Shown: in pieces, positions 1-11,468 of the stretch | Layout of the letters: each line of letters opens with the position of its first letter | How positions within the stretch are numbered: the first letter of the stretch is position 1 | Source of the DNA: Stictocephala bisonia | Taxonomy: Eukaryota > Arthropoda > Insecta > Hemiptera > Membracidae | Assembly (NCBI GenBank): GCA_035578905.1 | Contig: JAQJVL010002688.1 | Span: 1-64,000, forward strand | DNA: 64,000 nucleotides | Direction of reading: 5' to 3' | Notes under the pieces: generated by a model | The model's database searches: none | What the model saw: the letters and a program-made list of their open reading frames with translations, nothing else | Told to the model about the DNA's origin: nothing | Position numbers and translations under genes: made by a program

Positions 1-524
1 AAAATATGTGGTTCGGCTTGGGCTCTCGGAAAAATGGGCAAGCCTAAAATTAGTAAATGAATCGCCGGATATTGTTTCCTAATTAGTCTCAATAATGAAA
101 TGTACTGATCTTTAATACGTGAAAATGGCAAACTGGAGAAAATGTCATTAGTCCCCACCCAAATAATTAAGGGTTGTTGCGGGTGTAACAAATGATTTCT
201 TTTTAAGATATTTTTCAAATCGTGAATTGTGGCACCCGGAATAGCCACTCTGTACGTCATATTGATGGGGTGTTGGTTCCGTTGCATGTAGCATTTTAAA
301 CGTTTGGTGAGTGAGTCACCAATAATTTGGACACCGCGGTCGCTGTTCATTTCTCCTTTTAATTTAGAATAATTCCGTAGGGTAGGGGAGAATTGTAGGT
401 CTATTTGTGTAGCTAGACAACTGACCCACTACAGGTAGGTCAGCCAGGAAAAATCCTATTATTTACAAAATACCCTAAAAGAATTCCCATTAAAAATTAA
501 CTGTTGCCTTATTCAATTAAATTA

Positions 525-596
525 AATTTATTGTCTAATGCCCATTTAATTAATTAATAAAATTTATTGTTTAATGGCCAATTAATTAATTAATAA
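525..596. repeat. 36-bp tandem duplication
   Basis: Two adjacent 36-bp units (525-560 and 561-596) differ at only a few positions. Each starts AATTTATTGT and ends in an ATTAATTAATAA-type run. The second unit has TTTAATGGCCA where the first has CTAATGCCCAT. This is a simple local duplication of AT-rich sequence. Confidence 0.8.
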
Positions 597-2100
597 AATT
601 ACAAATACAATTTATATTTTCTTGCTTTTTAAATGCCTAAATGCGATATTTATTTAAAAGAATTGTTCCACTTTTAGTCAGTAATATTCGTCAGTGTGCT
701 TGTGCAACCAATAAGTTCAGCTGGACACGGCTGGGTGTCTTGGAGTGGATAAAACCGGTTTCTACTGAGCGGATCGATAATGCTCAAGTATAGCTGGAAT
801 ACCGTTGACCTGCTAATAGCTTGCTGGGGTGACATTTAATACTGACTGAAAAGAAAATATGCTAAACTTAACTTAATATGAACTGTACATAATCAATAGA
901 ATACATCACATACTGTAAATAATAGAAACATTAATCAATGGCTAATTGCCTCTCCACTCAGGTTACTCCGAGATTTCCCAAGCGAAATTTTATTTTCAGT
1001 CTTATTAAATCCTCACATAGTTACTCTTTTTTTTTACATTTTTTTACATTTGTTTTTACATTTTTTTTTTTTTTACATTTTTACATTAATTTTTATATAT
1101 TTTTTTTACATTTTTCCCTTTTTAATAGATTTTCACTTATTCACTTTGGAAAAGAGGACTACACCATTATTAACTTCGCTTGGAAAATAATTAGCGTGAA
1201 ATCTCCTAGGTAGTTGGATGTAACCCAAGCTTTGAGAATATCTGTCACAAAATTCGTTATCACAAGGTGTACTTAAAAATAGATTGCATCGCACATCTTA
1301 AATAAAATTAAACTATTACTAATTACTTAAATAAAATGAATGAAAAAACCCATCCAAAACTATTGGCTTTCGTATTTGCACTAATGGCTAGAGTGGAATG
1401 AATCTCCCGCAGACTTTGATAAATACTTGATAGGCCTATTGCTTTATAAGATTCCTAGTTAATATATCTGACGTTACTGATATAAATTTAAATGTTTTTT
1501 TTTCCATTAAACTCCCCAAATTCAACAAATGTGGGCACGAGGTTCGAAGGTATATTATTACATGCACTCACGCGTTCGTGTAAGAGGAAAATTTACACAA
1601 AATTGAATTCTTGACTTCTCCTCCCTTCATTTTTATTATTCATCTTCCTTGAATGAATTGCAAAATGAGGAACATATACGGAACTTGACAATGCTGACAT
1701 CACCGGATGCACGCCGTCGCAGCCTATAGACAGGTTTAAAAACGCACGACACAGCCCGTCTACACCGCAGACGCATACCTCCAGTTCTCATCTTCATTGT
1801 TCTCCGTATTTATTAAACAGAAAATTTAAATCCACTTCGTTAAAAATAACATTGCTCTAAATTCAATTCGAGTAATTCGCAAATTTGTTGCTTTATCGTT
1901 GATTGTTAGGAGTAAAAGTCATGTTTGCCGGTCGGCCGACATGCTCGTGACGACATGCTCGTGCCATGCCCGACATGTCCGAATCGGCTTCTCTTCGTGC
2001 CAGCTAACCGACCTTTCTACTAATAAAACATCTATATATATTGCCAAACTGATCGCCCTGCTATTTCACTCATAAAAAAGGTATTTAATTCTACTCTGAA

Positions 2101-2152
2101 CGCTCTGCTACCAATTGCGGGGGAAACGCTCTGCTACCAATTGCGGGGGAAA
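2101..2152. repeat. 26-bp perfect tandem duplication
   Basis: Two identical 26-bp units lie head to tail (2101-2126 and 2127-2152). Each begins CGCTCTGCTACC and ends GCGGGGGAAA. No coding context is visible. Perfect identity suggests a recent replication-slippage event. Confidence 0.9.
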
Positions 2153-2736
2153 CGCGAAATCTATTCAAAACTCGCAGCGGAGGCGGGCGAAAGAATATGT
2201 ATATATTGGCGGGTTACTTGATGTCGTCGTAATTAATTGGACGGATTAAATGTGCGATTAAAGAGCGAGTTGAATAGCTAATGATTAATTATCAGAGGCC
2301 GTGTGAGATAATCCCTGGGTAACAGATTCGCCGTTTCCACCGCGTTAGAAACGCGCGGGCTGGTACAATGGTCTCGGCCGCGTGAGTGCTTGCGAACGGT
2401 GCCTATCAATCACAACCAGCTTTGATCAGCACTAAATAGTGATCTACCTTAAAGGTACTATTATTATAGATTAATTAATTGATTATTCTAAACTGAAAAT
2501 GATAACTGGTCGGCTGCAATCCCCTCGTGCCCCAGACTACTGAATCCCTACATTTTTACTGACTGCCTAAACCCTACCTATCGGAACTACTCCCCCCCCC
2601 CTTAATGGTTAATTTAGCCTAATCTAATCATACTGAAATATTCGGTTCCTAATTAATAATGATCTACACTAAATGACTTAGCTGTCGAATGTGCGGGTGG
2701 AGTCGGTGTCCTGGCCCATCAGGCGTGCTCAACACT

Positions 2737-2764
2737 CACAGACTGTCTGTCACAGACTGTCTGT
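2737..2764. repeat. 14-bp perfect tandem duplication
   Basis: CACAGACTGTCTGT is repeated exactly twice in tandem (2737-2750 and 2751-2764). It lies in a GC-richer island (2700-2870). Confidence 0.9.
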
Positions 2765-2989
2765 CGCCTGCGTACGCCGCACCCCTTCCCAGATCCTCGC
2801 GCATGCGCACGCGCTAGTTGCATCCCCCGCCGCGGGTGGCGCCGCCACATGGTGATTAGTCAATACAGCGCCTGCAATTTGCAAAATGCAAAACCGAAAC
2901 ACTTGTGTATGGTTTTTGTCAGCTACCATTATTATTTTTTTATTCAAAATTATGTAAAAGCTGAGTTTTATAAATAATTTGGACAAAAA

Positions 2990-3960
2990 GTCAAAAAATC
3001 ATTACACTATAATTAAAATTAACAGTAAACTAATAACAAATGATCTCCTGCCCAAAGCTAAATCCAGTCCATCAAGCCATTTAAGACCTGCCTCACTGTT
3101 TCTATTTATGCTAGCTAATCCCTCAGTAAAATAGCGCAAGGCGCACTCAGTAACTATGTGATCAATTGTTTGGATAGAATCCTCCCAAATTACATCACTG
3201 ATTTACTGTCAATCCCCATTTGTATTTCCAGTAGTTACATCTGCCTACTCCAGTTCGGAATAGATTCAATAATGTAGAGGTGGGTTTCGAGATAATAAGC
3301 GACCGTTCTGACGTGGGAGATCCTGGGTAATGAGGAGGTGCGAGGCATTCAAGATCTTATTGAATTCTTTATGTAGTGCATCCTGATGTCTTATTTCTGG
3401 AGGAGCTATATTGCACAGCACCGGAAGCCAAGATAGTGGAGTTGCCATGAGAGTAACTAATAACACTAATAGCTCTCATGGCTCTATTAAGTTGGACATC
3501 AATCGCTTTTGTATGTGCGTTATTTAGCCATATGGTAGCCACTGTATTCAGCACCTGAATAAACCAGCGACAAAGGAGTAATGGAGGACGTGTACTTTGG
3601 CTCCCAAAGTTATTCCAGCAGTATGATATAGAACATTTGCCCTGGTCTTAATTTTAGCTGCTGTTTTTTGAAGATGGCTTTTAAACGTCAGTGATAACCT
3701 TACTCTTAGTTACTTTAGATGATCATTGTGGTTGAGTTTATACCATTTTAAAAAGATGCCTAGTTTTCGATTAGCTAGTTGATGAAATAGGTGGAAGCAG
3801 GCTACTTTGGTTTTTGATGGGTTAAGATTCAGCTTCCAGTTTCTAAAATATTCTTCGAGGGTTGCATAAGTCATAAATAACTTGATTTTATTGCAGAAGA
3901 TACTTTCTTTGCAGCCGAGAAGGAGCAGCCACATATACCACCTTCTTTGCATTTTGAAGA
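2990..3960 (-). pseudogene. Jockey-like LINE reverse transcriptase remnant
   Basis: The minus strand carries the C-terminal part of a Jockey-type reverse transcriptase split over several frames. Reading 3960 to 2990, the order is: the WKLNLNPSKTKVACFH block with LANRKL (about 3710-3870), NTVATIWLNNAHTKAIDVQL (about 3480-3554), the SWLPVLCNIAPPEIRHQD block (about 3370-3440), and a terminal DHIVTECALRYFTEGL block with WLDGLDLAL (about 3050-3175). This is the known block order of the thumb and C-terminal tail of insect Jockey-clade RTs (WxLxxNPxKTE, then xWLPVLxNIxPPxIRRxxAL, then DHIVxxC). At least three frameshifts make it dead. It ends near 3960, head to head with another LINE. Fragments of the same family recur at 15378-15462 and 56448-56580. 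Confidence 0.8.
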
Positions 3961-4249
3961 CTTTTTCTTTATTTTTTCTGCAGCATTTAAGACTTTAAGA
4001 GCATCTTTTTCATTATGTGTGGACTATGTTTTGCAAACTGTCCAGACAACAACTGCATTTCAACTGAGTCTTTAAGTTATTTAAACTTTTTCCTAGAACC
4101 GTTGACACAAGTGACTTGACAAACTTATATGTTCACTGCAATTCTATTGTTTCAAACAATATTAAAAACGTAAATAGGATAAATAAAGAAAAATTATGCT
4201 AGCCAAAAAATTTTTTTTAAAAATAACAAAAAACTGTAATCAAATAATC

Positions 4250-5708
4250 TGACAGTTTTACATCAAAACATTCAGCACTTACCCACTAGATTAGACTTGT
4301 TGAATATGAACTTATCAGACTTCAGTCCAAGCATAGTAGCTCTTCCCGAACATAAAAATGAAAATGAATGAACTTGAAAACCTAAACATAAAAAATTACA
4401 AAACTCGTAATTATTTTTGTCGAAAGTCTACAACAGGTGGGGAACCTTAATCCTGGTACACACTGACATTACAGCAAAAAAAAAAAAAAAACTGTCAACA
4501 ACTTACATTGATTCACTGTTCAAAGAAAAATAATTTGAATGTTGTGTGGCAAACATTGAATGTAAGTGCTGCATTAAAAGTTTTATTCTGGCTTATATTT
4601 GTCGATCTTTCCAGTTTAAATTCAAGGAAGCTTTTCTTGACAAACTTAACTGTAAGTTAGGAATCTTAACTAAAAAAAATTAAAATTTTTACTGTGTGGC
4701 GATATCAATATTGATATATTGAAACAAACAAAAACTCAAACCGCTTTCATGAGTATTCTACAAAGTCACAACTTGTATTATTTAGTAGATTTTCTTACAA
4801 GAGTAACAGAATCATGCAAAAGTGTTATTAACAACATAATTACAAATTTCAACAGGAAATTCTTAAAAATATTATAGCTGGTAACAGAGATTTATAATCA
4901 TGACGCCCAACTTTTAGAACTATTACATTTTAAAACATCCTAACTGACAAATAATACCACTGAATTCTGCAGATCATTTACAAAAATCAAAGAAGATTTA
5001 TTTCTTAAACAAATGGCTAGTGAGTCTTGGACTGATGTTACTATGCACCTGTTGATAAAAAGTATGTTTTCCATGCAATATTTACATATTACTTTAATAA
5101 TGTTTTTTTTTTTCAAAAACGAAGGAAAAGAAATTAAAAATAAATGTGATTGGATAACATATGACCTAAAATATGATCAAAAATAAATTGTTGAACTAAG
5201 CAAATTATTTCATAAATTCAAAATATGTTAAGATTTCTTTGAAGAATAAAAATCTTTTGAAAGGGAAAATCAAATGGCAAAACAAAAACACTATGACAAC
5301 AAATTGATAATTCCACAAATATTGCAAAAACCACTAGGAAACTAATCAATGATGAAAGAGGTAAAAATAATTCTTAATTTTATATTTCTTTAGTAAAAGA
5401 GAGCAGACTTTTCACTAACCCTGGAGATATCTCAAAAATGTGCATTGATTATTTTTCAAGTGTAATTAAAAAAGAAGTTTTGCCTAAAAATCAAACCACT
5501 CATTTTTCAAATACATATCAACCTAATCAAGTTTTAGTCAGTATTTTTTATTCCAAGAAGTGACAGACAAAGAGGTTTTGTTAGCAACTGACTCATTCAA
5601 AAACAAGAATTTTACTGGGTTTGATGACATTCCTGCAACAATATTAAAGAAATACAAGGTTTATCTAAATAAACCACTAACTCATTTAATAAACTCTTTC
5701 TTTATTAT
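4250..5708 (+). pseudogene. degenerate LINE: endonuclease and RT N-terminus (5' of Copia)
   Basis: Plus-strand remnant of a LINE related to the one at 38080-42224. At 4258-4365 it reads LHQNIQHLPTRLDLL and then IVALPEHK, the N-terminal AP-endonuclease block (compare HQNIRGL and VVLSEHK in ORF2 at 39122). At 5560-5705 it reads a VTDKEVLLATDSF block, then FTGFDDIPATILKKYK and NKPLTHLINS, matching the EVLKIIDSL, SSGFDEVPISLIK and KPISHLINS blocks of the intact copy. Many stops and frameshifts lie between. The match breaks off at 5708, exactly where the Copia LTR begins, and resumes after 9982. Confidence 0.75.
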
Positions 5709-5870
5709 TGAATTTAAACTAACATGCTGTATTTAACCATATGATAATGTTTATCATGTGTGTTTTTTCAATTATGTTGACTTAATTTTTCTTAAGAAAA
5801 TAAGTGTTACCTTTTTACAATGTTTATTAAAAGTCTAACAACTTTATTATAATTTCTATATGTTTTATTT
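5709..5870 (+). repeat. Copia 5' LTR
   Basis: Begins TGAATTTAAACT and ends TATATGTTTTATTT, directly before the primer binding site. It pairs with 9821-9982 over its full length with a single clear mismatch. At 162 bp it is short for a copia-type LTR. The outer edges are uncertain by 1-3 bases because both ends are T/A-rich. Confidence 0.9.
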
Positions 5871-5885
5871 GGTTATGGGCCCAGA
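5871..5885 (+). promoter_or_regulatory. primer binding site, initiator-tRNA-Met half-tRNA type
   Basis: GGTTATGGGCCCAG lies immediately after the 5' LTR. Drosophila copia uses the same type of sequence, complementary to an internal (anticodon-region) segment of initiator tRNA-Met rather than its 3' end. The match and its position directly next to the LTR support minus-strand priming by a half-tRNA. Confidence 0.85.
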
Positions 5886-5908
5886 TAAACTTTGTAAATA
5901 TATCTAAA

Positions 5909-8900
5909 ATGGATATGAAAGTACAGATAGCAAAGCTTGATGGAGCTCAGTCTTGGCGTAGATGGAAAAGGCAAATGGAATTGATGTTGAAGCATCATGG
6001 GGTCCTGGATATTGCAAAAGGCCAGAGAACTATGCCTGGAATAATCCTGGACGAGCTTGCTGATAAAGATACTGAAGAAAAAGGACTAATTGAGAAAACA
6101 CACAGAGAGGAGGTAAGAGCATATGAGAAGGATGATTCTCTAGCCCAGGTCCTGATGGTAAGTGCTGTAGATGATGCTCATGTTGAATTAACAGCAACTT
6201 GTAACTCAGCTATGGAAATTTGGCAGAAATTGTTAAGTATTTATGAACAGTCTTCTAGCCAACGGTTAGATAGGGTTTTAGAACAGTTTTTCTCTGCCAA
6301 AAAGACTGATGATGAGGAGTTAGTTCAGTACATTTCTCGTTTGCAATTAACATTTAGGGAAGTAAATGAGGAATTGCAAAAGCACAATGCTAATATTTTG
6401 CCTGATATTGTACTTATGTCCAGAATTATGAGCACATTGCCGAGCGAATTCTTTGAATTTAAAAGCGTATGGGAAAGCATTCCTGTTGTGGACAGAAGTG
6501 TCGATCTTTTGATTGAGCGGGTCAGGCTCATTGAGTCAAGATTACCTTCTAAGAATGCAACAAGTGGAGGGCATGCGTTACAGATAAACAAGAAAATATC
6601 AATGACATCAACTGGTGTTAGAAATGTTAATGAGAAACCTCTTATCAGTAGTTCAAAGGTAAAATGTTTCATTTGTAAAGGACCGCATTTTGCAAACAAG
6701 TGTCCTCAAAACTCGAGTAAGCTAAAAACTGATAAAAAGGGTGGGAGCTCTTCTAAGGAGAACCAGAAGAAATCAAGTCCGTTTTTATGTTTTGTAGCTG
6801 ACGGTCAGAATTATGATACTTTCATCGCTGACTCTGGTGCATCGCAACACATGTGCTTTAAACGAGAATATTTTGATACTTACCAGAATTATTCTAAGCC
6901 TGTTTCAGTTACTGTAGCTAATGGAGATGCGATCTATGCTGAAGGTGAAGGCGACATCCGTGTTCTTGTACAAATCGGCAAGAAGCAAATTATCCGAGTG
7001 CTGGGGGGAGTATGGTTTGTATCCGAACTTGGAAGAAATCTTCTTTCTGTGTCTAAGTTAGTTGAAAAGAACTACATTTTTAAGGCTAGTAAAAATAAAT
7101 GTGTTTTTATGAGGGATAATAAGCCACATTTATTTGGACATAATGTCAATGGTCTGTATGAATTGGAAATGTCGGTTATACAGAACAAATCTTCTGTACA
7201 ACTTGCAAATAGTACTAATAAGACGTTGCAAGAGTGGCATGAGAGTTTAGCTCATCAAAATAAGGCTTATGTTTATAAGTTTCTGCGTGCTCGTGACATT
7301 CCAGTAGAAAACGATATTTTCTGTGAGGGATGTGTATTAGGTAAACAACACCGGGAAACTTATCACACACGGACTGTAAAACCTGAGAAGCCTGGGGAGA
7401 TTATAAGTGGTGACTTATGTGGACCAATGGAAAATTTATCTCTGGGTGGTAGTCGATATTGTCTAGTGTTGAAGGATTATTACACTAAATTTCGACGTGT
7501 TTTCTTTTTGAAGGAAAAGACAGAGGTGCCTGATTGTTTGTCAATATTCTTCAGTGAGTGTAAGACTGTGGGACATGTTGTTAAAACTTTTATGAGTGAT
7601 GGCGGGACGGAATTCTGCAATGCCAAAGTGAAAAAGCTACTTTCTGATCGTGGCATTTCTATGAGAACAAGCATGCCTTACACACCTGAACAAATGGGTT
7701 CTGTGGAACGTGAGATGCGTACCTTGGTGGAAGCAGCACGTAGCATGTTACATGCTAAGAAACTGTCCTTGTGTTTGTGGGCTGAGGCTATGAACACTGC
7801 CTGTCATGTTATCAACCGCACTGGTCCGTCTGTTGGTGGTAAAACTCCTTATGAATTGTGGTTTCAAAAGGGTCCTGCTCCAATTGAACACTTTCGTCAG
7901 TTTGGTGCTGATTGCTACGTCCACGTGCCAAAACAAAAGCAAAGGAAATGGTCAGCTAAATCAGTTCCTGGAATATTAGTTGGGTATTGTGACGAGCAAG
8001 ATGGCTATAGAGTCTATGTTGCACCAAAGATTATGACAAGCAAAGATGTTGTTTTTAGGCCAATTGCTTCAGATAATATGAAGAGTAATGCATCTGTCAA
8101 CATTCAATCTCCTCTCCAAACCCAGGGCAATGAAGAAGATGTTGAAGTGTTTAGAGAATCTCAAGACCAAGACGTAGATATTAGAAATGTGGAAGTGGAA
8201 GATGACAAGTCTGCTGAAAATGATGAAGGAGGAGTCGTAAATGAAGAAGATGACACCCAACCTCAACGTCAGCGACGCCCTCCTGCGTATCTACAAGACT
8301 ATGTCTTACTTGCCGAGGCTGGTCCTACCTATGAGGAAGCAGTAAATAGTCCTGATTGGTGGCATTGGCAATCTGCTATGAACGACGAGATGGCGTCAAT
8401 GAATGAAAATGAAGTTTTTGAGTTAGTTCCTCATCCAAATAATAAGAGGATTATCGGTCTGAAGTGGGTTCTTACTATGAAACAGAATCCTGAGCGCTAT
8501 AAGGCAAGGTTAGTAGCAAAAGGATATGCTCAAAAGTATGGCGAAGATTACAACGAAACCTTTAGCCCTGTAGCAAGATGGGATACAATAAGATGTCTTT
8601 TGAATGTGGCTGTTCAAGAGGACCTTCACTTGAAACAATTTGATGTGAAGACTGCATTCCTTTATTCAAAACTGAATGAAGACATTTATACTTGGCAACC
8701 TGAAGGTTATAATGACAAGAGTGGGAGAGTTTGGAAACTCAAACGCAGTTTGTATGGCCTAAAACAAAGTCCAAGATGTTGGAGTAAACTTCTTAAGGAA
8801 AGTATGCTTAAGAAAGGTTTTAGCCAAAGTACTGCTGACCCATGTTTGTATATTCATAACAAGAATGGTACAAAAATGTATATAGTAATTTTTGTGGATG

Positions 8901-9823
8901 ATGGTCTGATTGCTGGCTCAAATAAACAAGAGGTATCTGATTTTATTGCGGAATTAGAACATGAATTCAAGCTGAAAGTTACTGATCCTGAAACTTACCT
9001 CGGGATGGAAATTCACAGAGCTGAGGGCAGAATTTCTTTGAGTCAGAAGTTGTACATCAAGAGTGTACTAGAGAGGTTCAGGATGGCAGACTGTAATCCT
9101 GTTGGCACTCCTTTATGTTTAAAGCATGAAGAATCATCGGAGGAAGACAAACCTTTACCTAAAAGTGTTCCTTTCCGAGAAGCTGTGGGCAGTCTGATGT
9201 ACATCACCAATACAAGACCAGACATAAGCTGTGCAGTAAATATGGTTGCACAGAAGTTGAATTCTCCTTCTATGAAAGCATGGAGTGATGTGAAGAGGAT
9301 TTTCCGCTATCTTAAAGGAACAATGGACTACAAGTTGACTTATTCAAAAGGTCAGAATATTTTACATTGCTATAGTGATGCAGACTTTGCAAATGATGAA
9401 ACAAGAAAATCACGCACTGGGTATCTGTGTATGTTTGCTGGGGGCATCGTTAGTTGGTCTTCTGTTAAGCAACATTGTGTTACTCTGTCAACAACAGAAG
9501 CATAATTTGTTGCTGCAAGTGAGGCTACTAAACAGATTGTATGGCTGCAAAGTATGTTGAATGAGATGTATGGACAAAAGATCAACGCTGTTCTTTTTGT
9601 GGACAATGCTGGGGCCGTTCGACTAGCAAGAAATGTGGAGTTCCATAAACGCTCAAAACACATCCATGTGAGGTACCAGTATGTTCGTGAACAATTCCTT
9701 GCAGGAACATTTGATGTGCGACATGTTGCTGGACATGAGCAGCTTGCTGATTTCCTTACGAAGGGTATGTCGGTTACAAGACTGAAGAACCTTCTGGAGC
9801 ACGTTAGTTTGAGGGCATATTGA
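5909..9823 (+). pseudogene. Copia gag-pol polyprotein (one in-frame nonsense codon)
   Basis: A single frame of about 1303 codons starts at ATG 5909, 38 bp after the LTR. Order: copia-type gag (residues about 1-230); zinc knuckle CFICKGPHFANKC at 253-265, with C-X2-C-X3-H-X4-C spacing, one residue shorter than the usual X4; aspartic protease DSGA at 308-311; HHCC zinc domain (WHESLAH, then CEGC); integrase core with D502, D564 and E600 (D-61-D-35-E); reverse transcriptase with FVDD at 995-998 (usual YVDD); RNase H. At 9503-9505 TAA interrupts the conserved LSTTEA-FVAASEATKQ block, where related elements have Glu (GAA). Reading resumes in the same frame through VDNAGAVRLA and HVAGHEQLADFLTKGM. 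The true stop, TGA at 9821-9823, is the first three bases of the 3' LTR. Apart from the one stop the protein looks intact. Confidence 0.95.
9808..9820 (+). promoter_or_regulatory. putative polypurine tract
   Basis: TTTGAGGGCATAT directly precedes the 3' LTR, and its GAGGG core is the only purine run there. The tract is weak for a plus-strand primer. Its position next to the LTR is the main support. Confidence 0.5.
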
Positions 9824-9982
9824 ATTTAAACTAACATGCTGTATTTAACCATATGATAATGTTTATCATGTGTGTTTTTTCAATTATGTTGACTTAATTT
9901 TTCTTCAGAAAATAAGTGTTACCTTTTTACAATGTTTATTAAAAGTCTAACAACTTTATTATAATTTCTATATGTTTTATTT
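9821..9982 (+). repeat. Copia 3' LTR
   Basis: Direct repeat of 5709-5870. The pol stop codon overlaps its first three bases. Downstream of 9982 the interrupted LINE resumes. Confidence 0.9.
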
Positions 9983-10655
9983 TTTATGAGTAGAATATTT
10001 CCTAACAATTTAAATCTAGCAGATTAAGCCCATTTTAAAGAAAGGCAATAATGAATATGATGTGTCCAGTTACATACCACCCTGTATCTCTTTTGCCAAT
10101 ATTTTCTGAAATCTATGAAAAATTTTTTACAATCAGCTAACCAATTACCTAGAAACTAATAGATGAATTGAAAGAGCAGCATGGCTTCCGCCCAGGCAAA
10201 TAAATTATTACAGCAACATAAGAATTCACTGAACAAATAATTGATAATGTAGATAAAAAAATTGAAAATTGGTGGAATATTCTTGGATTTAACCAGCACA
10301 TTTGACAGTGTCAAACCCAATACTGTTAGATATGTTAAAACATCTAGGAATACAAAATAGATCTTTAATTTGGTTCGAATATTATTTAAGTAATCGAATG
10401 CAGTTTGTTGAAATAACATGTCAAAACAATTTTAAAGTTAAAAAAGTTTTATCATCTTAAAGAAAGTTGATAAAACTGAAAGTGTCCCTCAGGGATTCAT
10501 AGTGTGTTCGTTAATCTTTTCGTGTTACTTAAAAGGATTACCTGGAGTAATAACTGGAAAAAACGCCAGTGTTTGCTTATATGCAGATGATACTAACATT
10601 TTAACAACAGCAGCGTCTCAGGATGAGCTGGAGATATCATCTTTTATTAATTTGT
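9983..10655 (+). pseudogene. degenerate LINE RT (3' of Copia)
   Basis: Continuation of the LINE at 4250-5708. It keeps pieces of RT in different frames: HGFRPGK near 10180, a degraded LDLTSTFDSVKP around 10280, SNRMQFVEI near 10395, VPQGFIV at about 10485-10505, and the catalytic CLYADDTNIL at about 10577-10605. These correspond to HGFRKGK, MDLSKAFDS, SNRKQFVEI, GVPQGSIL and LYADDTNI of the intact copy at 40878-41215. It stops abruptly at about 10655 against unrelated, GC-richer sequence. Confidence 0.75.
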
Positions 10656-11230
10656 CAGCCCTCAGTGCAACCATGCCAACCAGCCCTCGATACAGTAGGA
10701 CTGGACTATGTTTTCATCCGTACAGCCCAGACCGGAGAACCCTGGCAAGCTCCTCCTGTAACTATCAGGAAACAGGACCCTCCACGGTGTGATGCAGAGC
10801 TGATCCAGATCCCTGAAAGTCAACGAGCAAACAAAGAGGACCAGGCAAGATCTTTCCTCAGGGTTGAGGCCGTCAAAGATAACAGAGACTGTCTCCGCCT
10901 CAGACATAGTCAGCCACAGCACACAACTCGCCTCTCGGATAGCCCCCATGAAAGCAGATAGATCCTCGCCATACCGCTGAGGTCGATAGAATCAATTAAA
11001 GGAGGATAGTTCCTGCTAGGTTGCCCTCGTAACCTAGCAGTAACAATAAATTCGAGTGCCTCCCTATGAAAATTGTTTAGTCCCCTGTCAGGCCAGAGCA
11101 GAAGAGAGCCTTTCAGAAATGCTGCCACAACGAAAGAAAATATCAGGTGAAGTACCTCAAATCCCAAAGTTTAAGTAATCGACCAAAGAAAGTCAGAAGG
11201 GTCTCAGGATCCACTTCTTTTAACAAACCC
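10656..11230 (-). pseudogene. gag-like remnant of an LTR retrotransposon
   Basis: GC-richer than its surroundings. On minus, 10662-10949 reads MGAIREASCVLWLTMSEAE, then VIFDGLNPEERSCLVLF and a TFRDLDQLC block. 10910-11167 reads a block with ARLRGQPSRNYPPL upstream in another frame. The sequence F-x-x-AIREA...MSEAE...V-I-FDGLNPEER...F-x-DLDQLC resembles retrotransposon gag proteins in which a capsid-like helix bundle is followed by this block. That assignment is from memory of the pattern, and the element class (Gypsy or BEL) is not settled. At least one frameshift is present; no protease or RT is next to it. Confidence 0.45.
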
Positions 11231-11231
11231 C

Positions 11232-11247
11232 CCATTACTAACTACTA
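11232..11247. repeat. target-site duplication, left copy
   Basis: CCATTACTAACTACTA, identical to 11453-11468, flanks the 7SL-derived copy. Confidence 0.9.
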
Positions 11248-11452
11248 GACTGGGAGTTGTGGCGCGTTCCTGTAATCCAGCTACATGGAGGTCAGGTATT
11301 GTCGGTGATTTGAGGCTAGAGATTCTGGGCACAGTTTTCCCATGTCCGCACTAAGCTCGCCATCAATATGGTTGCCCTAAGGGAGCGTGGGGTGTCCAAG
11401 TTAGCTAAATAGGGGCGGACCAGGCCAGGGGAACCTTAAATGCCAATGCGTT
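11248..11452 (+). pseudogene. retroposed 7SL (SRP) RNA copy
   Basis: A 205-bp sequence starts GACTGGGAGTTGTGGCGCG, like the 5' end of insect 7SL RNA. It keeps the Alu-domain block CCTGTAATCCAGCTAC and the highly conserved S-domain stretch GTCCGCACTAAGCTCG followed by CATCAATATGG, then GGGAGCGTGGGG and GGGGCGGACC, which correspond to the SRP54/SRP19-binding arms of 7SL. It stops short of the full-length RNA (about 300 nt), has no A tail, and is flanked by a perfect 16-bp duplication. It is therefore a retroposed, 3'-truncated copy rather than the functional gene. 7SL is the RNA scaffold of the signal recognition particle. Confidence 0.85.
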
Positions 11453-11468
11453 CCATTACTAACTACTA
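11453..11468. repeat. target-site duplication, right copy
   Basis: Exact repeat of 11232-11247. Confidence 0.9.

Larger units (their letters stand above)
1..2985. other. AT-rich geneless stretch
   Basis: No coding region or RNA gene is supported here. The reading frames present are low-complexity; the one at 938-1213 translates a run of T-rich tracts (about 1020-1110) into Phe-rich sequence. A somewhat more GC-rich interval at about 1920-2900 contains short tandem duplications, annotated separately, and a C9 run near 2593. I see no match to the transposon families elsewhere in the window. Confidence 0.6.
5709..9982 (+). mobile_element. Copia (Ty1/copia) LTR retrotransposon, nearly complete
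   Basis: A 4.27-kb element bounded by two near-identical 162-bp direct repeats. It contains a half-tRNA-type primer binding site, one gag-pol frame in the copia order (gag, protease, integrase, RT, RNase H), and a purine-rich stretch before the 3' LTR. It is inserted inside an older LINE: LINE coding sequence stops at 5708 and resumes after 9982. Flanking 5-mers ATTAT and TTTAT differ at one position, so the target-site duplication is only approximate. The two LTRs show one clear difference (AAGAA versus CAGAA in the middle), pointing to recent insertion. The element is disabled only by one nonsense codon at 9503-9505. Confidence 0.93.

Noticed and set aside
938..1213. 91-codon Phe-rich frame
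   Set aside because: Produced by T-rich tracts; no protein-like composition or conservation.
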